A DNA stretch of 64,000 nt from positions 620,001-684,000 of the forward strand of contig CP046865.1 of assembly GCA_039640505.1 (NCBI GenBank), written 5' to 3'. This document shows, piece after piece, positions 55,338-64,000 of the stretch. The position numbers were made by a program, and so were the translations under genes. Origin of the DNA: Rhodobacteraceae bacterium Araon29 (lineage in GTDB: Bacteria > Pseudomonadota > Alphaproteobacteria > Rhodobacterales > Rhodobacteraceae). Position 1 is the first letter of the stretch, and every line of letters begins with the position of its first letter. Under the pieces are notes generated by a model. That model saw only the letters and a program-made list of their open reading frames with translations. It was not told the DNA's origin and made no database searches.

Positions 55338-55643
55338 ATGGCTAAAAAAGCAATGGTCGAACGCGAGAAAAAGCGCCAACGCTTGGTGGAAAAATATGCC
55401 GCCAAGCGCGCCGCGCTGAAAGAGATCGCGAATGATGAGAACCTGCCAATGGAAGAGCGTTTTAAAGCACGTTTGAAATTGGCAAAATTGCCCCGCAATA
55501 GCTCGGCAAGCCGGCTGCACAACCGTTGTCAGCTGACCGGCCGTCCGCATGCTTATTATCGCAAACTCAAAGTATCGCGGATTGCGCTACGTGAGTTGGG
55601 GTCCAGCGGGCAGATGCCCGGTATGGTCAAATCGAGCTGGTAA
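55338..55643 (+). CDS. rpsN: 30S ribosomal protein S14
   Basis: Ribosomal protein S14 of 101 residues, the long zinc-free form. The end shows [42 protein letters not shown], with only one cysteine at the zinc-ribbon position. AAGGAG precedes the ATG. Confidence 0.97.
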   Translation: MAKKAMVEREKKRQRLVEKYAAKRAALKEIANDENLPMEERFKARLKLAKLPRNSSASRLHNRCQLTGRPHAYYRKLKVSRIALRELGSSGQMPGMVKSSW

Positions 55644-55655
55644 GGGAGAGACGAT

Positions 55656-56048
55656 ATGAATGACCCTATTGCCGATATGCTTACCCGCATCCGTAATGCG
55701 CAAATGCGCGGCAAGTCAGTGGTGCAAACCCCGGCTTCAAAGCTGCGTGCTTGGGTTTTGGATGTTTTGGCGGATGAAGGCTATATCCGCGGGTATGAAA
55801 AAGTAATGGGCGGCAATGGCCACCCTGCGCTAGAAATCAGCCTAAAATATTTCGATGGCGCACCAGTCATCCGCGAGCTTAAACGGGTGTCAAAACCTGG
55901 GCGGCGGGTTTATCTGGGCGTTAAGGATATCCCACAGGTCCGTCAGGGCCTTGGTGTGTCGATTGTCTCCACCCCTCAGGGTGTGATGTCGGATGCGGCT
56001 GCACGCACTGCCAATATTGGCGGCGAAGTGCTCTGCACAGTCTTCTAA
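55656..56048 (+). CDS. rpsH: 30S ribosomal protein S8
   Basis: Ribosomal protein S8 of 130 residues ([37 protein letters not shown]; end block [22 protein letters not shown]). It binds helix 21 of 16S rRNA and is the autogenous regulator of the spc operon in E. coli. Twelve bases after rpsN. Confidence 0.98.
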   Translation: MNDPIADMLTRIRNAQMRGKSVVQTPASKLRAWVLDVLADEGYIRGYEKVMGGNGHPALEISLKYFDGAPVIRELKRVSKPGRRVYLGVKDIPQVRQGLGVSIVSTPQGVMSDAAARTANIGGEVLCTVF

Positions 56049-56059
56049 GGAGAGCTGCA

Positions 56060-56593
56060 ATGTCTCGTATTGGTAAAAAACCGGTCGAGCTGCCGTCAGG
56101 TGTCACAGCATCTGTCTCCGGCCAGACCGTAGAGATTAAGGGCCCCAAGGGGGCTCGTAGTTTTCATGCAACCGATGATGTCACCATTGCGGTTGAAGAC
56201 AATGGCGTTTCTGTCACACCGCGCGGTTCTTCAAAGCGCGCGCGTCAGCAGTGGGGTATGAGCCGGACCATGGTTGCCAATTTGGTAACCGGGGTGACCA
56301 GCGGGTTCAAAAAAGAACTCGAGATTACTGGGGTTGGTTACCGTGCTCAAATGCAGGGCAATGTTCTAAAGTTGAACCTTGGCTTGTCGCATGATGTGGA
56401 CTTTCCGGTCCCAGAGGGCGTCACCGTAACCGCACCAAAGCCAACTGAAATCATTGTTGAAGGTATAGATCAGCAATTGGTTGGCCAAGTGGCAGCAAAT
56501 ATCCGTGAATGGCGGAAACCAGAGCCCTATAAAGGCAAAGGGATCCGCTATAAGGGTGAATTTATCTTCCGCAAGGAAGGGAAGAAAAAGTAA
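56060..56593 (+). CDS. rplF: 50S ribosomal protein L6
   Basis: Ribosomal protein L6 of 177 residues ([30 protein letters not shown]; end block [23 protein letters not shown]). Two related domains near the GTPase centre. Eleven bases after rpsH. Confidence 0.98.
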   Translation: MSRIGKKPVELPSGVTASVSGQTVEIKGPKGARSFHATDDVTIAVEDNGVSVTPRGSSKRARQQWGMSRTMVANLVTGVTSGFKKELEITGVGYRAQMQGNVLKLNLGLSHDVDFPVPEGVTVTAPKPTEIIVEGIDQQLVGQVAANIREWRKPEPYKGKGIRYKGEFIFRKEGKKK

Positions 56594-56604
56594 GGAAACG
56601 CAAA

Positions 56605-56964
56605 ATGGCAAACAGCAAAAGACAACTGTTCTTGAAGCGCCGCTTGCGCGTCCGGAACAAACTTCGCAAGGTGAACGCCGGACGTATTCGTCTGTCGGTA
56701 CACCGCAGCAACAAAAACATCAGCGCTCAGCTGATCGACGATGTCAGTGGCCGCACCTTGGCCGCCGCCTCATCGTTGGAGAAAAGCTTGGGCATTTTTG
56801 GCAAGAACAATCTCGATGCTTCTGCTAAAGTTGGCGCAGCACTCGCAGAGCGTGGTAAAGCTGCTGGTGTTGAAGATTGCTACTTTGATCGTGGCGGATT
56901 TCTCTTTCACGGGGGTGTTAAGGCTTTGGCCGACGCTGCTCGTGAAGGCGGATTGAAGTTTTAA
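56605..56964 (+). CDS. rplR: 50S ribosomal protein L18
   Basis: Ribosomal protein L18 of 119 residues ([35 protein letters not shown], end [26 protein letters not shown]). It binds 5S rRNA with L5. Eleven bases after rplF. Confidence 0.97.
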   Translation: MANSKRQLFLKRRLRVRNKLRKVNAGRIRLSVHRSNKNISAQLIDDVSGRTLAAASSLEKSLGIFGKNNLDASAKVGAALAERGKAAGVEDCYFDRGGFLFHGGVKALADAAREGGLKF

Positions 56965-56976
56965 GGAGACGGAAGA

Positions 56977-57546
56977 ATGGCTAGAGAACAAAACAACCGG
57001 GGTCGGCGCGAACGCGACGAAGCGCCCGAGTTCGCCGATCGTCTCGTTGCGATCAATCGGGTATCGAAAACCGTGAAAGGTGGTAAGCGCTTTGGCTTTG
57101 CTGCCCTCGTGGTGGTCGGAGATCAAAAAGGCCGCGTTGGCTTTGGCAAAGGTAAAGCAAAAGAGGTGCCCGAAGCAATTCGCAAGGCCACTGAGCAAGC
57201 CAAACGTCAAATGATCCGTGTTCCTTTGCGCGAGGGCCGCACATTGCACCACGACATGGAAGGCCGTCACGGTGCTGGCAAGGTGGTTATGCGCACAGCC
57301 CCGACGGGTACTGGTATTATCGCCGGTGGTCCAATGCGTGCTGTGTTTGAAATGCTTGGTATTCAGGACGTGGTTGCCAAGTCAATTGGATCGCAAAACC
57401 CCTATAACATGATCCGCGCAACCATCGACGGCCTGCAAAAAGAAGCCAGCCCAAGATTGGTCGCACAGCGGCGCGGTAAAAAAGTGGCAGACATTTTGAA
57501 ACGGGATGAGGCTCCGGCTGCGCCTGTTGAAGCTGCTGAAGCGTAA
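56977..57546 (+). CDS. rpsE: 30S ribosomal protein S5
   Basis: Ribosomal protein S5 of 189 residues, with the N-terminal domain ([27 protein letters not shown]) and a C-terminal domain ending in an Ala/Pro-rich tail. It contributes to decoding fidelity. Twelve bases on each side to its neighbours. Confidence 0.98.
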   Translation: MAREQNNRGRRERDEAPEFADRLVAINRVSKTVKGGKRFGFAALVVVGDQKGRVGFGKGKAKEVPEAIRKATEQAKRQMIRVPLREGRTLHHDMEGRHGAGKVVMRTAPTGTGIIAGGPMRAVFEMLGIQDVVAKSIGSQNPYNMIRATIDGLQKEASPRLVAQRRGKKVADILKRDEAPAAPVEAAEA

Positions 57547-57558
57547 GGAGAGCGAGAA

Positions 57559-57747
57559 ATGGCAAAAACCATCGTCGTCAAACAAATCGGTTCCCCGATC
57601 CGCAGACCGGCCAAACAGCGTCAGACCCTCATCGGTTTGGGTCTGAACAAAATGCACAAAACACGCGAACTTGAAGACACGCCTGCTATTCGCGGCATGG
57701 TCAACAAAATCTCGCATATGGTTGAGATTATCGAAGAGCGCGACTAA
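57559..57747 (+). CDS. rpmD: 50S ribosomal protein L30
   Basis: Ribosomal protein L30 of 62 residues ([48 protein letters not shown]). It is the last spc-operon gene present: a terminator follows at 57776-57804 and neither rplO nor secY is in the window. Confidence 0.97.
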   Translation: MAKTIVVKQIGSPIRRPAKQRQTLIGLGLNKMHKTRELEDTPAIRGMVNKISHMVEIIEERD

Positions 57748-57775
57748 CGCATTTTTCGGATCTTACGATTTCAAG

Positions 57776-57804
57776 AACGCCTCAGCTTTTGCTGGGGCGT
57801 TTTT
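57776..57804 (+). terminator. Rho-independent terminator after rpmD
   Basis: AACGCCTCAGC-tttt-GCTGGGGCGTT gives an 11-pair stem with one T-G pair, followed by TTT. It closes the ribosomal run. Confidence 0.85.
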
Positions 57805-57877
57805 ACGTGTTGAGGGTGAGAAAGGTCTTGGGTAGTGTCGCAACATAGATTTACAGCATTGGATTAGGAGATGTCAC

Positions 57878-58261
57878 ATGCACAAAGGCTCATGTCTCTG
57901 CGGTGCGGTCCGCTTTAGCGTTTCTGGACACCTCAAAGATCCCGATGCTTGTCATTGCAACATTTGCCGTAAATGGACTGGTCACTATCTGGTCTCAACC
58001 GATATTCCCCGCGAGGCGCTGATCATTGAGGGCAAGGAAAATGTTTCGTGGTACCAATCGTCAGAGAAAGTTCGCCGCGGGTTTTGTAAAACCTGTGGGA
58101 CCAACCTGTTTTTTGATCCCGTCGTTCAAACAGACTGGACAGCCGTTTCCATGGGGGCCTTTGACGGGCCGACGGATGTAAAAACCCATATTCATATTTT
58201 TGTCAGCCAAAAGGGTGATTACTACGATATCACCGATGGTTTACCGCAGAACGAAAGATAA
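57878..58261 (+). CDS. GFA-family (glutathione-dependent formaldehyde-activating-like) zinc protein
   Basis: Cytoplasmic zinc protein of 127 residues. The family cysteines are present: C6 and C8 in GSCLCGAVRF, C25, C27 and C30 in ACHCNICRKW, and C70 and C73 in GFCKTCGTNLFF. The founding member speeds the reaction of formaldehyde with glutathione, but most members have unknown substrates. AGGAG precedes the ATG. It is followed 6 bases later by a HAD phosphatase gene, so they form a transcript with the GNAT gene further on. Confidence 0.87.
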   Translation: MHKGSCLCGAVRFSVSGHLKDPDACHCNICRKWTGHYLVSTDIPREALIIEGKENVSWYQSSEKVRRGFCKTCGTNLFFDPVVQTDWTAVSMGAFDGPTDVKTHIHIFVSQKGDYYDITDGLPQNER

Positions 58262-58267
58262 TTTTTT

Positions 58268-58918
58268 ATGCATTATAAAGCTGTGCTGTTCGATATGGAT
58301 GGCCTTTTGCTCGACAGCGAGCGTCAGTATCTTGAAAGCTATTCGCAAACCTGCGCTGAATTTGATTTACCCAATATGGAACAGGTGTTTTATGATTGTG
58401 TCGGGCTGCGCAGCGCCGATAGCAGCATCGTTTTACAAAAAGCACTTGGCCATCTTGTCGACCTTACGGCGTTCAACGCGGCTTGGGTTGAACATGCTGA
58501 ACAGCAGCGCGCAAAGAACATTCCACTAAAATCTGGCGCACAAGAGCTGCTCAGCCTGTTGCAGGATGCCGGCATTCCCCGCATGGTGGCCACATCCACC
58601 CGCACAGACCACGCGCTGCATCATCTGCAAAAGGCAGGCATCTTTGATCTGGTTACCCATGTGGTGGGCGGCGATCAGGTGACCCTTGGCAAACCCGAGC
58701 CTGAAATTTATCTTAAAGCTGCTGCAATAGCAGGTTTCGATGCAAAAGACTGCGCGGCTTTCGAAGACAGTGATCCCGGCACGCTCGCCGCCGTACGATC
58801 TGGCGCAACCACTGTGCAAGTGCCTGACCTTAAGCCACCCTCGCAAAAAACGCTGGCGCTTGGGCATGTGGTTGCGCATGATTTGCTGACAGGTGCACAG
58901 AAAATTGGACTTATCTGA
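58268..58918 (+). CDS. HAD-superfamily phosphatase (beta-phosphoglucomutase-like)
   Basis: Cytoplasmic phosphatase or phosphomutase of 216 residues. HAD motifs: I is FDMDGLLLDSE (D9 nucleophile, D11 acid/base), II is ATSTRT, III is the lysine in LGKPEPEIY, IV is FEDSDPG. A helical cap follows motif I. The closest types are beta-phosphoglucomutase-like or phosphoglycolate phosphatase-like; the substrate is open. It lies 6 bases after the GFA gene and 33 before the acetyltransferase. Confidence 0.87.
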   Translation: MHYKAVLFDMDGLLLDSERQYLESYSQTCAEFDLPNMEQVFYDCVGLRSADSSIVLQKALGHLVDLTAFNAAWVEHAEQQRAKNIPLKSGAQELLSLLQDAGIPRMVATSTRTDHALHHLQKAGIFDLVTHVVGGDQVTLGKPEPEIYLKAAAIAGFDAKDCAAFEDSDPGTLAAVRSGATTVQVPDLKPPSQKTLALGHVVAHDLLTGAQKIGLI

Positions 58919-58951
58919 GCAAAGTACAAATCAAAGATGTGAGGCGTTGCC

Positions 58952-59479
58952 TTGAGTGATATTGCCTATCAGATCAAAGAAGAAAGCCCTGTGCATTATG
59001 CTGCCATTCGCCATGTCACCAAAGCAGCCTTTGCCCCGATGTCCTTTAGCAGTGGCGCTGAGCCAAATATCATTGAAACGCTTCGAGCCGAGGGCGATTT
59101 ATCCCTGTCATTGGTCGCAATAGGGCAGGGCGGTCTTTTGGGGCACTGCGCCTTTTCACCGGTCGAAATTTCGGGCGCTTCGGGCAGTTGGTATGCGCTT
59201 GCCCCAATTGCTGTACGGCCATCTGATCAGCGCAAAGGCTTGGGTCGTGCTTTGGTTAAAGAAGGCCTGAGTCGCCTAAAAACTCAAGGTGCACAGGGCT
59301 GCGTGGTGATCGGCAATCCGCAAATATATGGCCGTTTTGGGTTTCAAAGTGACGGCCAACTGATCTATGGCGCTTTTGACAAGGCGCTTGTTCAAAGAAT
59401 TATCTTTCAAGGCCAAGCACCGGCAGGGAATATAAGCTTTGCTCCTGCGTTTGATTTAGAAGTGCCCCCAAAAAAATAG
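58952..59479 (+). CDS. GNAT-family N-acetyltransferase (YhbS-like)
   Basis: Acetyl-CoA-dependent N-acetyltransferase of 175 residues. The acetyl-CoA site is IAVRPSDQRKGLGRALVKEGL (the RxxGxG/A motif), and the later GCVVIGNPQIYGRFGF stretch is typical of YhbS-like proteins. Substrate unknown. The start is a TTG at 58952 with GAGG about 8 bases upstream; no ATG fits the family N-terminus. Co-directional with the HAD gene. Confidence 0.85.
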   Translation: MSDIAYQIKEESPVHYAAIRHVTKAAFAPMSFSSGAEPNIIETLRAEGDLSLSLVAIGQGGLLGHCAFSPVEISGASGSWYALAPIAVRPSDQRKGLGRALVKEGLSRLKTQGAQGCVVIGNPQIYGRFGFQSDGQLIYGAFDKALVQRIIFQGQAPAGNISFAPAFDLEVPPKK

Positions 59480-59611
59480 AGAATACTCTTGGTATGCTCA
59501 GACCACTGTTTAAAAGTAGGTCGCCAAAAACCACTGGCGTAGTTCCGGCGACCATATATACGTCATTGTGCGCTGCCAAACGAACACACGCCATTGACCC
59601 TTATCCTTTAA

Positions 59612-60463
59612 TCAACACTTTCTTGCAGAGCCCATTTTTTGATGTAAGGGCTGCATGCTGCCAAAGAGTTTTTCAAAGAACGCTAGGCGGTTTGGCATTA
59701 TTTGCCTGACTTTTGTGGACACATTTGACGGCAACCGCCCAGGTGTAATCAATTCCGCATAGGCAAACAAAGCAGATTCAGCCATATCTTCGCCATTTGG
59801 TTTGGACCGCGCATAATTTGTTATATAGCCATTATCCGCTGCTTGTGCCGTCTGCCATGTTTTGCTAGCCGACCAACGGTCGTCGAGCGTTGCGTGGACA
59901 CTTTCATGAAACACGGTCTCTTCTAGGTCATGATTGCGCAGCCGTGTGTCAATATTCTGGTGATAGAGCACAAAGAAATGACCTGCTTCTTCCGCAAAAG
60001 CAGACTCGTTCCCGTGATGCAGGACCACATGCGATAAGGTTTTGCGCATTTTACTTGGCAAATGGGAAACCGCACGGGCGACATGATTGACATAAGTTTG
60101 TGCAGACTGTTGCGACCCTAGATCGGGATGTGCCCAAAATTCAACTTTGGTGCCATCCGCAAACCGTGCCTCAAACATCGAAACACCTGAAGCCATCAAT
60201 TCGCCGCCGCGTTTATCGGGCATTTCTGCTGTCCCCTTTCTTTCAAACGCAATGCAGTAATTCACGGCTGGATCACCCGTTTTGATAAAATCAATATCAT
60301 TTGAGACAACTGAGTTTTCGAAGATTGGTTTTGATGGGGGGCCCTGAGTCGCAGATTTGGGCAAACTCGTGTCTGCCACTTCAATTTCGGGTAGGGTGTC
60401 GGTTTGACAACCTGCCAGCGCGCCAAAAGAGATGCCAAGGGTTAAAATTGCGGCTTTATGCAT
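59612..60463 (-). CDS. Lipoprotein with an HExxH metallopeptidase motif
   Basis: Protein of 283 residues with a lipoprotein signal peptide; the lipobox is ALAGC with the lipidated cysteine at C19. In the middle lies VFHESVHATLD with H186-E187-S-V-H190, a zinc-metallopeptidase HExxH signature, and about 35 residues later NGEDMAESALFAYAE provides a glutamate that could be the third zinc ligand (gluzincin-like). It would act at the periplasmic face or the outer membrane. I know of no named family for the whole protein. It stands alone and is convergent with the acetyltransferase gene. Confidence 0.72.
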   Translation of the reverse strand: MHKAAILTLGISFGALAGCQTDTLPEIEVADTSLPKSATQGPPSKPIFENSVVSNDIDFIKTGDPAVNYCIAFERKGTAEMPDKRGGELMASGVSMFEARFADGTKVEFWAHPDLGSQQSAQTYVNHVARAVSHLPSKMRKTLSHVVLHHGNESAFAEEAGHFFVLYHQNIDTRLRNHDLEETVFHESVHATLDDRWSASKTWQTAQAADNGYITNYARSKPNGEDMAESALFAYAELITPGRLPSNVSTKVRQIMPNRLAFFEKLFGSMQPLHQKMGSARKC

Positions 60464-60679
60464 TGCGAAAATCCTTTAAAAAAACAATCAAGACAAGAAT
60501 ATTATTGACTGTAATCACTTTAAGGTGATATTTGAAGTGGAAAATTTTACGATGCATATTCTTATTTTAACTGCCGAGCAGAAAAATCGCCAATTCGCCG
60601 ACATAAAAGCTAGATCCGGCAAAAAATAGGCTGGCTATGGTTATATTTGACACCAAAATCGAGGGAGCAAGGAAGATCC

Positions 60680-60904
60680 ATGACTGATTTTGACTGGCAT
60701 AAAAACCTAATTGGCCGCGATACTCCAGTTGATACAAAATATAAAAACACCCAAAATGTCCGGCAGTTTTTAAACTCAGAGTGTGGCCCAGATTTTAAAT
60801 TCACCCGCCCGTTTATGGCATGGATCAAAGATGGCCGCTCAAAACCCATGGGCGATGTGGCAAATGAGTGGCCCAACCGATTAAAGCGGTCCGGTGCTCC
60901 ATGA
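60680..60904 (+). CDS. DUF6434-family small protein
   Basis: Protein of 74 residues, soluble. It has the DUF6434 pattern: DFDWHKNLIGRDTPVD, KYKNTQNVRQFLNSECGPDFKF and FMAWIKDGRSKPMGDVANEW. In other proteins this module occurs alone or after a SAP DNA-binding domain; its function is unknown. The ATG at 60680 has AGGAAG upstream and gives the family N-terminus; the frame from 60647 adds unrelated residues. A 160-base gap with no gene follows. Confidence 0.8.
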   Translation: MTDFDWHKNLIGRDTPVDTKYKNTQNVRQFLNSECGPDFKFTRPFMAWIKDGRSKPMGDVANEWPNRLKRSGAP

Positions 60905-61064
60905 CTGAACCGTTATATTTTCCCTATGACCGCAGAAGTCTTGTCAGCGCGAAGCCGTTGGTCACAAGCAAAGTTCAATGGTGTTCTTGCGCAAAGGCGG
61001 CCCTTGAAGGCTGTGGGCATTTTCAAGCGGCCTGAGTGCCTAATTTTTAGTACGGAGTTATTTT

Positions 61065-63830
61065 ATGAGCGGGATAATTTTTCTAATCGTTATGTTTTGT
61101 TCTGTTCCTTTTGCTATAGTCTTTTTGTTTTTGGCAAACTGGAAACTTAGACAGCGGGTCAGCGCGCTTGAGGCTTTGGTATATGAAAATTCGGGTAAAA
61201 TTGCGTCTAAGCCAAGCGCGCTACCAGCGAAGGTCCCGCTAAAAAATGAACAGAAAGCCGCCAGCGAAAAAGCGCTAACTGATCCGCAAGCAAATCCCAC
61301 ATCGCCGCAACCTTCGAATCAAGCAAAGGACTTGTCGCCAGCGGCCGCATTGCAAACCCAAGCCCAAAATGATGCCGTCAAAACGGCGGGAATTCCAGCT
61401 TTCTCTGAAAAGCCACCTAAGCTTTTTGTGTTCAGCCAAAAAAACATCACCGCGCTTGTACCGTGGATTATACAAAACTGGTTTTATGTCCTATCTTCAG
61501 CCTCTCTGGCTTTGGCAGGAATTTTTCTTGTTCTTTATGGAATGGAGCAGGGAGTTTTACCGCCGCATGTTCGCATCATAGCCGCAATCATTTTTGGTGG
61601 CGCCTTGATAGGGGGCGGTGAATACTTACGCAGGCGTTATGGCGACGACGAGGCAAACTTAGTCTTTAATCTGCCTTCAACCTTTTCTGGCGCGGGACTC
61701 GTCGTGCTTTTTGGCTCGGTTCTAGCGGCGCGATTGCTTTATGGGTTTATCAGCTCTGAGATGGCGTTGAGTGGCTTGGCGCTAATAGGCGCTATGGCGC
61801 TGTTGCTTGGGTGGTTCTATGGACCGGTTCTGGCCGCTGTCGGAGTTACCGGTGCGATGGTTGCCCCTTTTATCGTCAACGGCAACTCAGATGACGTTTC
61901 ATTTCTGCTTTTATATTTCGCCTGTATCACCGCAGTAGGGCTGACAATTGATACGATAAGGCGATGGGCTTGGGTGTCAGTTTTGACGCTTGGTTTGGGC
62001 TTTTGCAGTGGCTTTATTCTTATGCTGGCCTCGGATCAGGCGATCGAAGTTTACGGCATTGTTTACTATGCCGCCCTCTCTATAGCAGCAATTGTCATTC
62101 CTGTGCGCAGACTAATACCAGATCACAGCGGCTCGCTTTTGAGTGTTACGGTTTTTGCCAGAGATAAAACTGACCCATGGCCCGCGTTTCCAACCCGGCT
62201 TGCCGGCGGCGCAATCATCGCCGCCACCATATTGATTTTGATCACGGCCATTGATGCAAAAACTGACAGCGTATTTTGGGCCTCAGTTTTTATCCTGTCA
62301 GGGTTGGTGGTGGCGCTGCTGCTCTGGTTTAAAAACGCGGTGGCCTTGGTCGATCTGACAGCAGTGCCTGCCTTGGCGCTGGTGCCAATTATAGCAAATT
62401 ACAGCCATCTTTGGCGCTTTTATGAATTTGAGGCTCAGAAGCCAGAGGCAGTTATGCCTTTGACGGCAACCAGCGTTGTAACTATCGCAGTCTTGCTTTC
62501 CATTGCGGCTGCTTGGCGGTCTCTGAACCGTAAGCCAAGCCAGTTGTTTGTTGCCTTGCTTGCAGCACTCATAGCCCCTGCTATTGCACTTACAGTCGAG
62601 GTAACTTGGCAACCAAGAGACATGTTAGGCGGCTATATCTGGGCGCTGCATGCAATGGCAATAGGGTCGGTTATGGTGGCCATGGCCGAGCGCTTTGCCC
62701 GCGCCGATGGCCCTGAAAACCGAATGCGCGCAAGTTTCGCAATTCTTTCAGCGCTCAGTTGCGTTACTTTTGGGTTGGTGATTTTGTTTAGCTCTGCAGC
62801 TTTGACCATCGCTATCGCTTTTGTGATCGTAGCCGCGGCTTGGCTGGATCGCAGATATGATTTGCCATTAATGGAAATATATATTCTTGTGGGTGTCCCT
62901 GCTGTTTTATTCCGCTTGCTTGTCGATCCAGGGATAGCTTGGTCAATGGATGCGCCTTTGATGGAAATGCTGTTGCTGCATGTGGCAACGGTGATACCTT
63001 TCTCTGGTGCCTATATTCTGGTCAGACATATAAAACGCCCAAGATCTGAAGTATCATTGGAAACTGCGATATTTATTGCGGTTGGTATTTTCGTCTCGCT
63101 TATGCTTTATCGTTTAATTTTAAGTTGGGGCGGTGAAGATGCCTTTATGAGTCACTGGTCTGCCGGGCTTAACGCTTCAATTTGGCTGGCGCTTAGCTTC
63201 GCGCAAATTAAGCGGCATCAGACAAAAGATACTTTTGGTTCAGGTCGCTTGGCTATAGGGGCGATATTCGCATTAATTGCGGCCCTACAGTTATTATTCG
63301 GAATAACTGTTTTAAATCCGCTATTTGGAGATCCAAATGCTGCCGTTATCGGGGGGCCTGTTTTCAATACATTACTTCCTGCATATCTATTGCCTGCTGT
63401 TATGCTGGTTTTGGGCGTGTTATGGACAAGACCCCGATCAGATGGGTTGCCAATAGAAACACTTTTCGGCCCGTTGATACTTTCGGGTCTTTGGTTTGGA
63501 TTGACAGTCAGACATTTCTGGCGCGGTGCCGAAGGGATGAGTTTACCGGGCATCGACCAGCCAGAGCTTTACAGTTACACCGTTATTCTTTTGCTGATCG
63601 GTACCGGCCTACTGTTTCAGTCTGTCGCACGGCAAAGCATATTGCTTCGAAAAGCTGGAATGGCTTTCATCGTGATTGCGATTGCAAAGGTATTTCTTTT
63701 TGACATAGCTGGTCTGAACGGTCTTTTGAGGGTTTTTTCCTTCTTGCTTCTGGGGCTTGCCTTGGCAGGTCTTGCTTGGCTTAATCGATGGGCCATCCTG
63801 CACACAGGAGGCAAAAGGAACCTAAAGTGA
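61065..63830 (+). CDS. DUF2339 multi-pass membrane protein
   Basis: Large inner-membrane protein of 921 residues. One N-terminal helix (IIFLIVMFCSVPFAIVFLFLA) is followed by a short basic coil (NWKLRQRVSALEALVYEN) and a polar Ala/Pro/Lys/Gln-rich linker to about residue 130. The rest holds some twenty hydrophobic helices with the DUF2339 start FVLSSASLALAGIFLVLYGMEQG-like stretch and GGALIGGGEYLRRR. DUF2339 proteins have no established function. It is the last gene of the window, with GGAG before the ATG. Confidence 0.87.
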   Translation: MSGIIFLIVMFCSVPFAIVFLFLANWKLRQRVSALEALVYENSGKIASKPSALPAKVPLKNEQKAASEKALTDPQANPTSPQPSNQAKDLSPAAALQTQAQNDAVKTAGIPAFSEKPPKLFVFSQKNITALVPWIIQNWFYVLSSASLALAGIFLVLYGMEQGVLPPHVRIIAAIIFGGALIGGGEYLRRRYGDDEANLVFNLPSTFSGAGLVVLFGSVLAARLLYGFISSEMALSGLALIGAMALLLGWFYGPVLAAVGVTGAMVAPFIVNGNSDDVSFLLLYFACITAVGLTIDTIRRWAWVSVLTLGLGFCSGFILMLASDQAIEVYGIVYYAALSIAAIVIPVRRLIPDHSGSLLSVTVFARDKTDPWPAFPTRLAGGAIIAATILILITAIDAKTDSVFWASVFILSGLVVALLLWFKNAVALVDLTAVPALALVPIIANYSHLWRFYEFEAQKPEAVMPLTATSVVTIAVLLSIAAAWRSLNRKPSQLFVALLAALIAPAIALTVEVTWQPRDMLGGYIWALHAMAIGSVMVAMAERFARADGPENRMRASFAILSALSCVTFGLVILFSSAALTIAIAFVIVAAAWLDRRYDLPLMEIYILVGVPAVLFRLLVDPGIAWSMDAPLMEMLLLHVATVIPFSGAYILVRHIKRPRSEVSLETAIFIAVGIFVSLMLYRLILSWGGEDAFMSHWSAGLNASIWLALSFAQIKRHQTKDTFGSGRLAIGAIFALIAALQLLFGITVLNPLFGDPNAAVIGGPVFNTLLPAYLLPAVMLVLGVLWTRPRSDGLPIETLFGPLILSGLWFGLTVRHFWRGAEGMSLPGIDQPELYSYTVILLLIGTGLLFQSVARQSILLRKAGMAFIVIAIAKVFLFDIAGLNGLLRVFSFLLLGLALAGLAWLNRWAILHTGGKRNLK

Positions 63831-64000
63831 CTAGCGCTATTGATTGGCATTGCTGCGCTTTGGGATCACCACTGGTTTCAAAGGCATGCAGAGGGGACTT
63901 GCACGAAAAGCGCCATGGGGTTATACGCCCTTCCTGGGCATAATGCCCCAGAATCAAAATTGTGAAACGCCGTGTTTGCCCCTTTGGTCGCTCGAAGGGC
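63831..64000. other. Window end without a supported gene
   Basis: A short open frame begins with GTG at 63827, overlapping the stop of the DUF2339 gene, and closes after about 46 codons without resemblance to a protein. Nothing else is supported here. Confidence 0.4.

Noticed and set aside
60926-61150. 74-residue open frame before the DUF2339 gene
   Set aside because: Overlaps the start of the DUF2339 gene in another frame and lacks a ribosome binding site and protein-like composition.
63827-63967. GTG-started frame overlapping the end of the DUF2339 gene
   Set aside because: It closes after about 46 codons and resembles no protein.

Overview
The window reads as chromosome of a marine alphaproteobacterium of the Rhodobacteraceae, Roseobacter group. 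The ribosomal proteins, RNA polymerase subunits, EF-G and EF-Tu look alphaproteobacterial. TRAP transporters, a TSUP transporter, DUF2339 and DUF6434 proteins and PcaIJF fit the group, and the moderate GC content suggests one of its lower-GC lineages (an RCA/Planktomarina-like relative is a guess from composition only). I found no tRNA, rRNA, CRISPR array, prophage or intact insertion sequence.

Region 1 (1-6136) is the most interesting part. A tight minus-strand operon encodes, in transcription order, a divergent radical-SAM 2,3-aminomutase (KamA-like), ferredoxin FdxA, a class III aminotransferase, both subunits of 3-oxoadipate CoA-transferase (PcaI, PcaJ) and 3-oxoadipyl-CoA thiolase (PcaF, cut by the window edge). 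A LysR regulator is divergent to it. The gene order reads as a pathway: alpha-amino acid to beta-amino acid to beta-keto acid to CoA ester to thiolysis. Because the end products are set by PcaIJF, the best-fitting substrate is alpha-aminoadipate, which would give succinyl-CoA plus acetyl-CoA. I know of no described pathway of this form, and it is inferred from sequence only.

Region 2 (6337-14644) is a solute uptake and hydrolysis module: a creatinase/ectoine-hydrolase-like M24 protein, TRAP transporter DctP-DctQ-DctM, a universal stress protein and a TSUP permease on the minus strand, with a divergent LysR regulator followed by a cytoplasmic gamma-glutamyltransferase-like hydrolase.

Region 3 (14645-28910) is an accessory zone of loosely packed small genes. 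It has a TTCCCTGTT repeat cluster, four copies (one dead) of an ABM-like small protein family, two copies of a KHFMC-motif family, three NTF2/SnoaL-like proteins, two microproteins, a hydantoinase-racemase-DapA-like operon, an outer-membrane protein followed by a tandem Lin0512 pair, a GST and an alpha/beta hydrolase.

Region 4 (29089-57804) is the information-processing core: secE, nusG, rplKAJL, rpoBC, then (after a DMT permease and a glycosyltransferase) rpsL-rpsG-fusA-tuf, the S10 operon and most of the spc operon. Several gaps hold strong RNA hairpins likely to be leaders, attenuators or terminators. The S10/spc run is broken between rplP and rpmC by a terminator and an inverted 2-oxoglutarate oxygenase-like gene, and it stops at a terminator after rpmD without rplO or secY.

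Region 5 (57878-64000) holds housekeeping accessory genes: a GFA-family protein, a HAD phosphatase, a GNAT acetyltransferase, a lipoprotein with an HExxH metallopeptidase motif, a DUF6434 protein and a large DUF2339 membrane protein.
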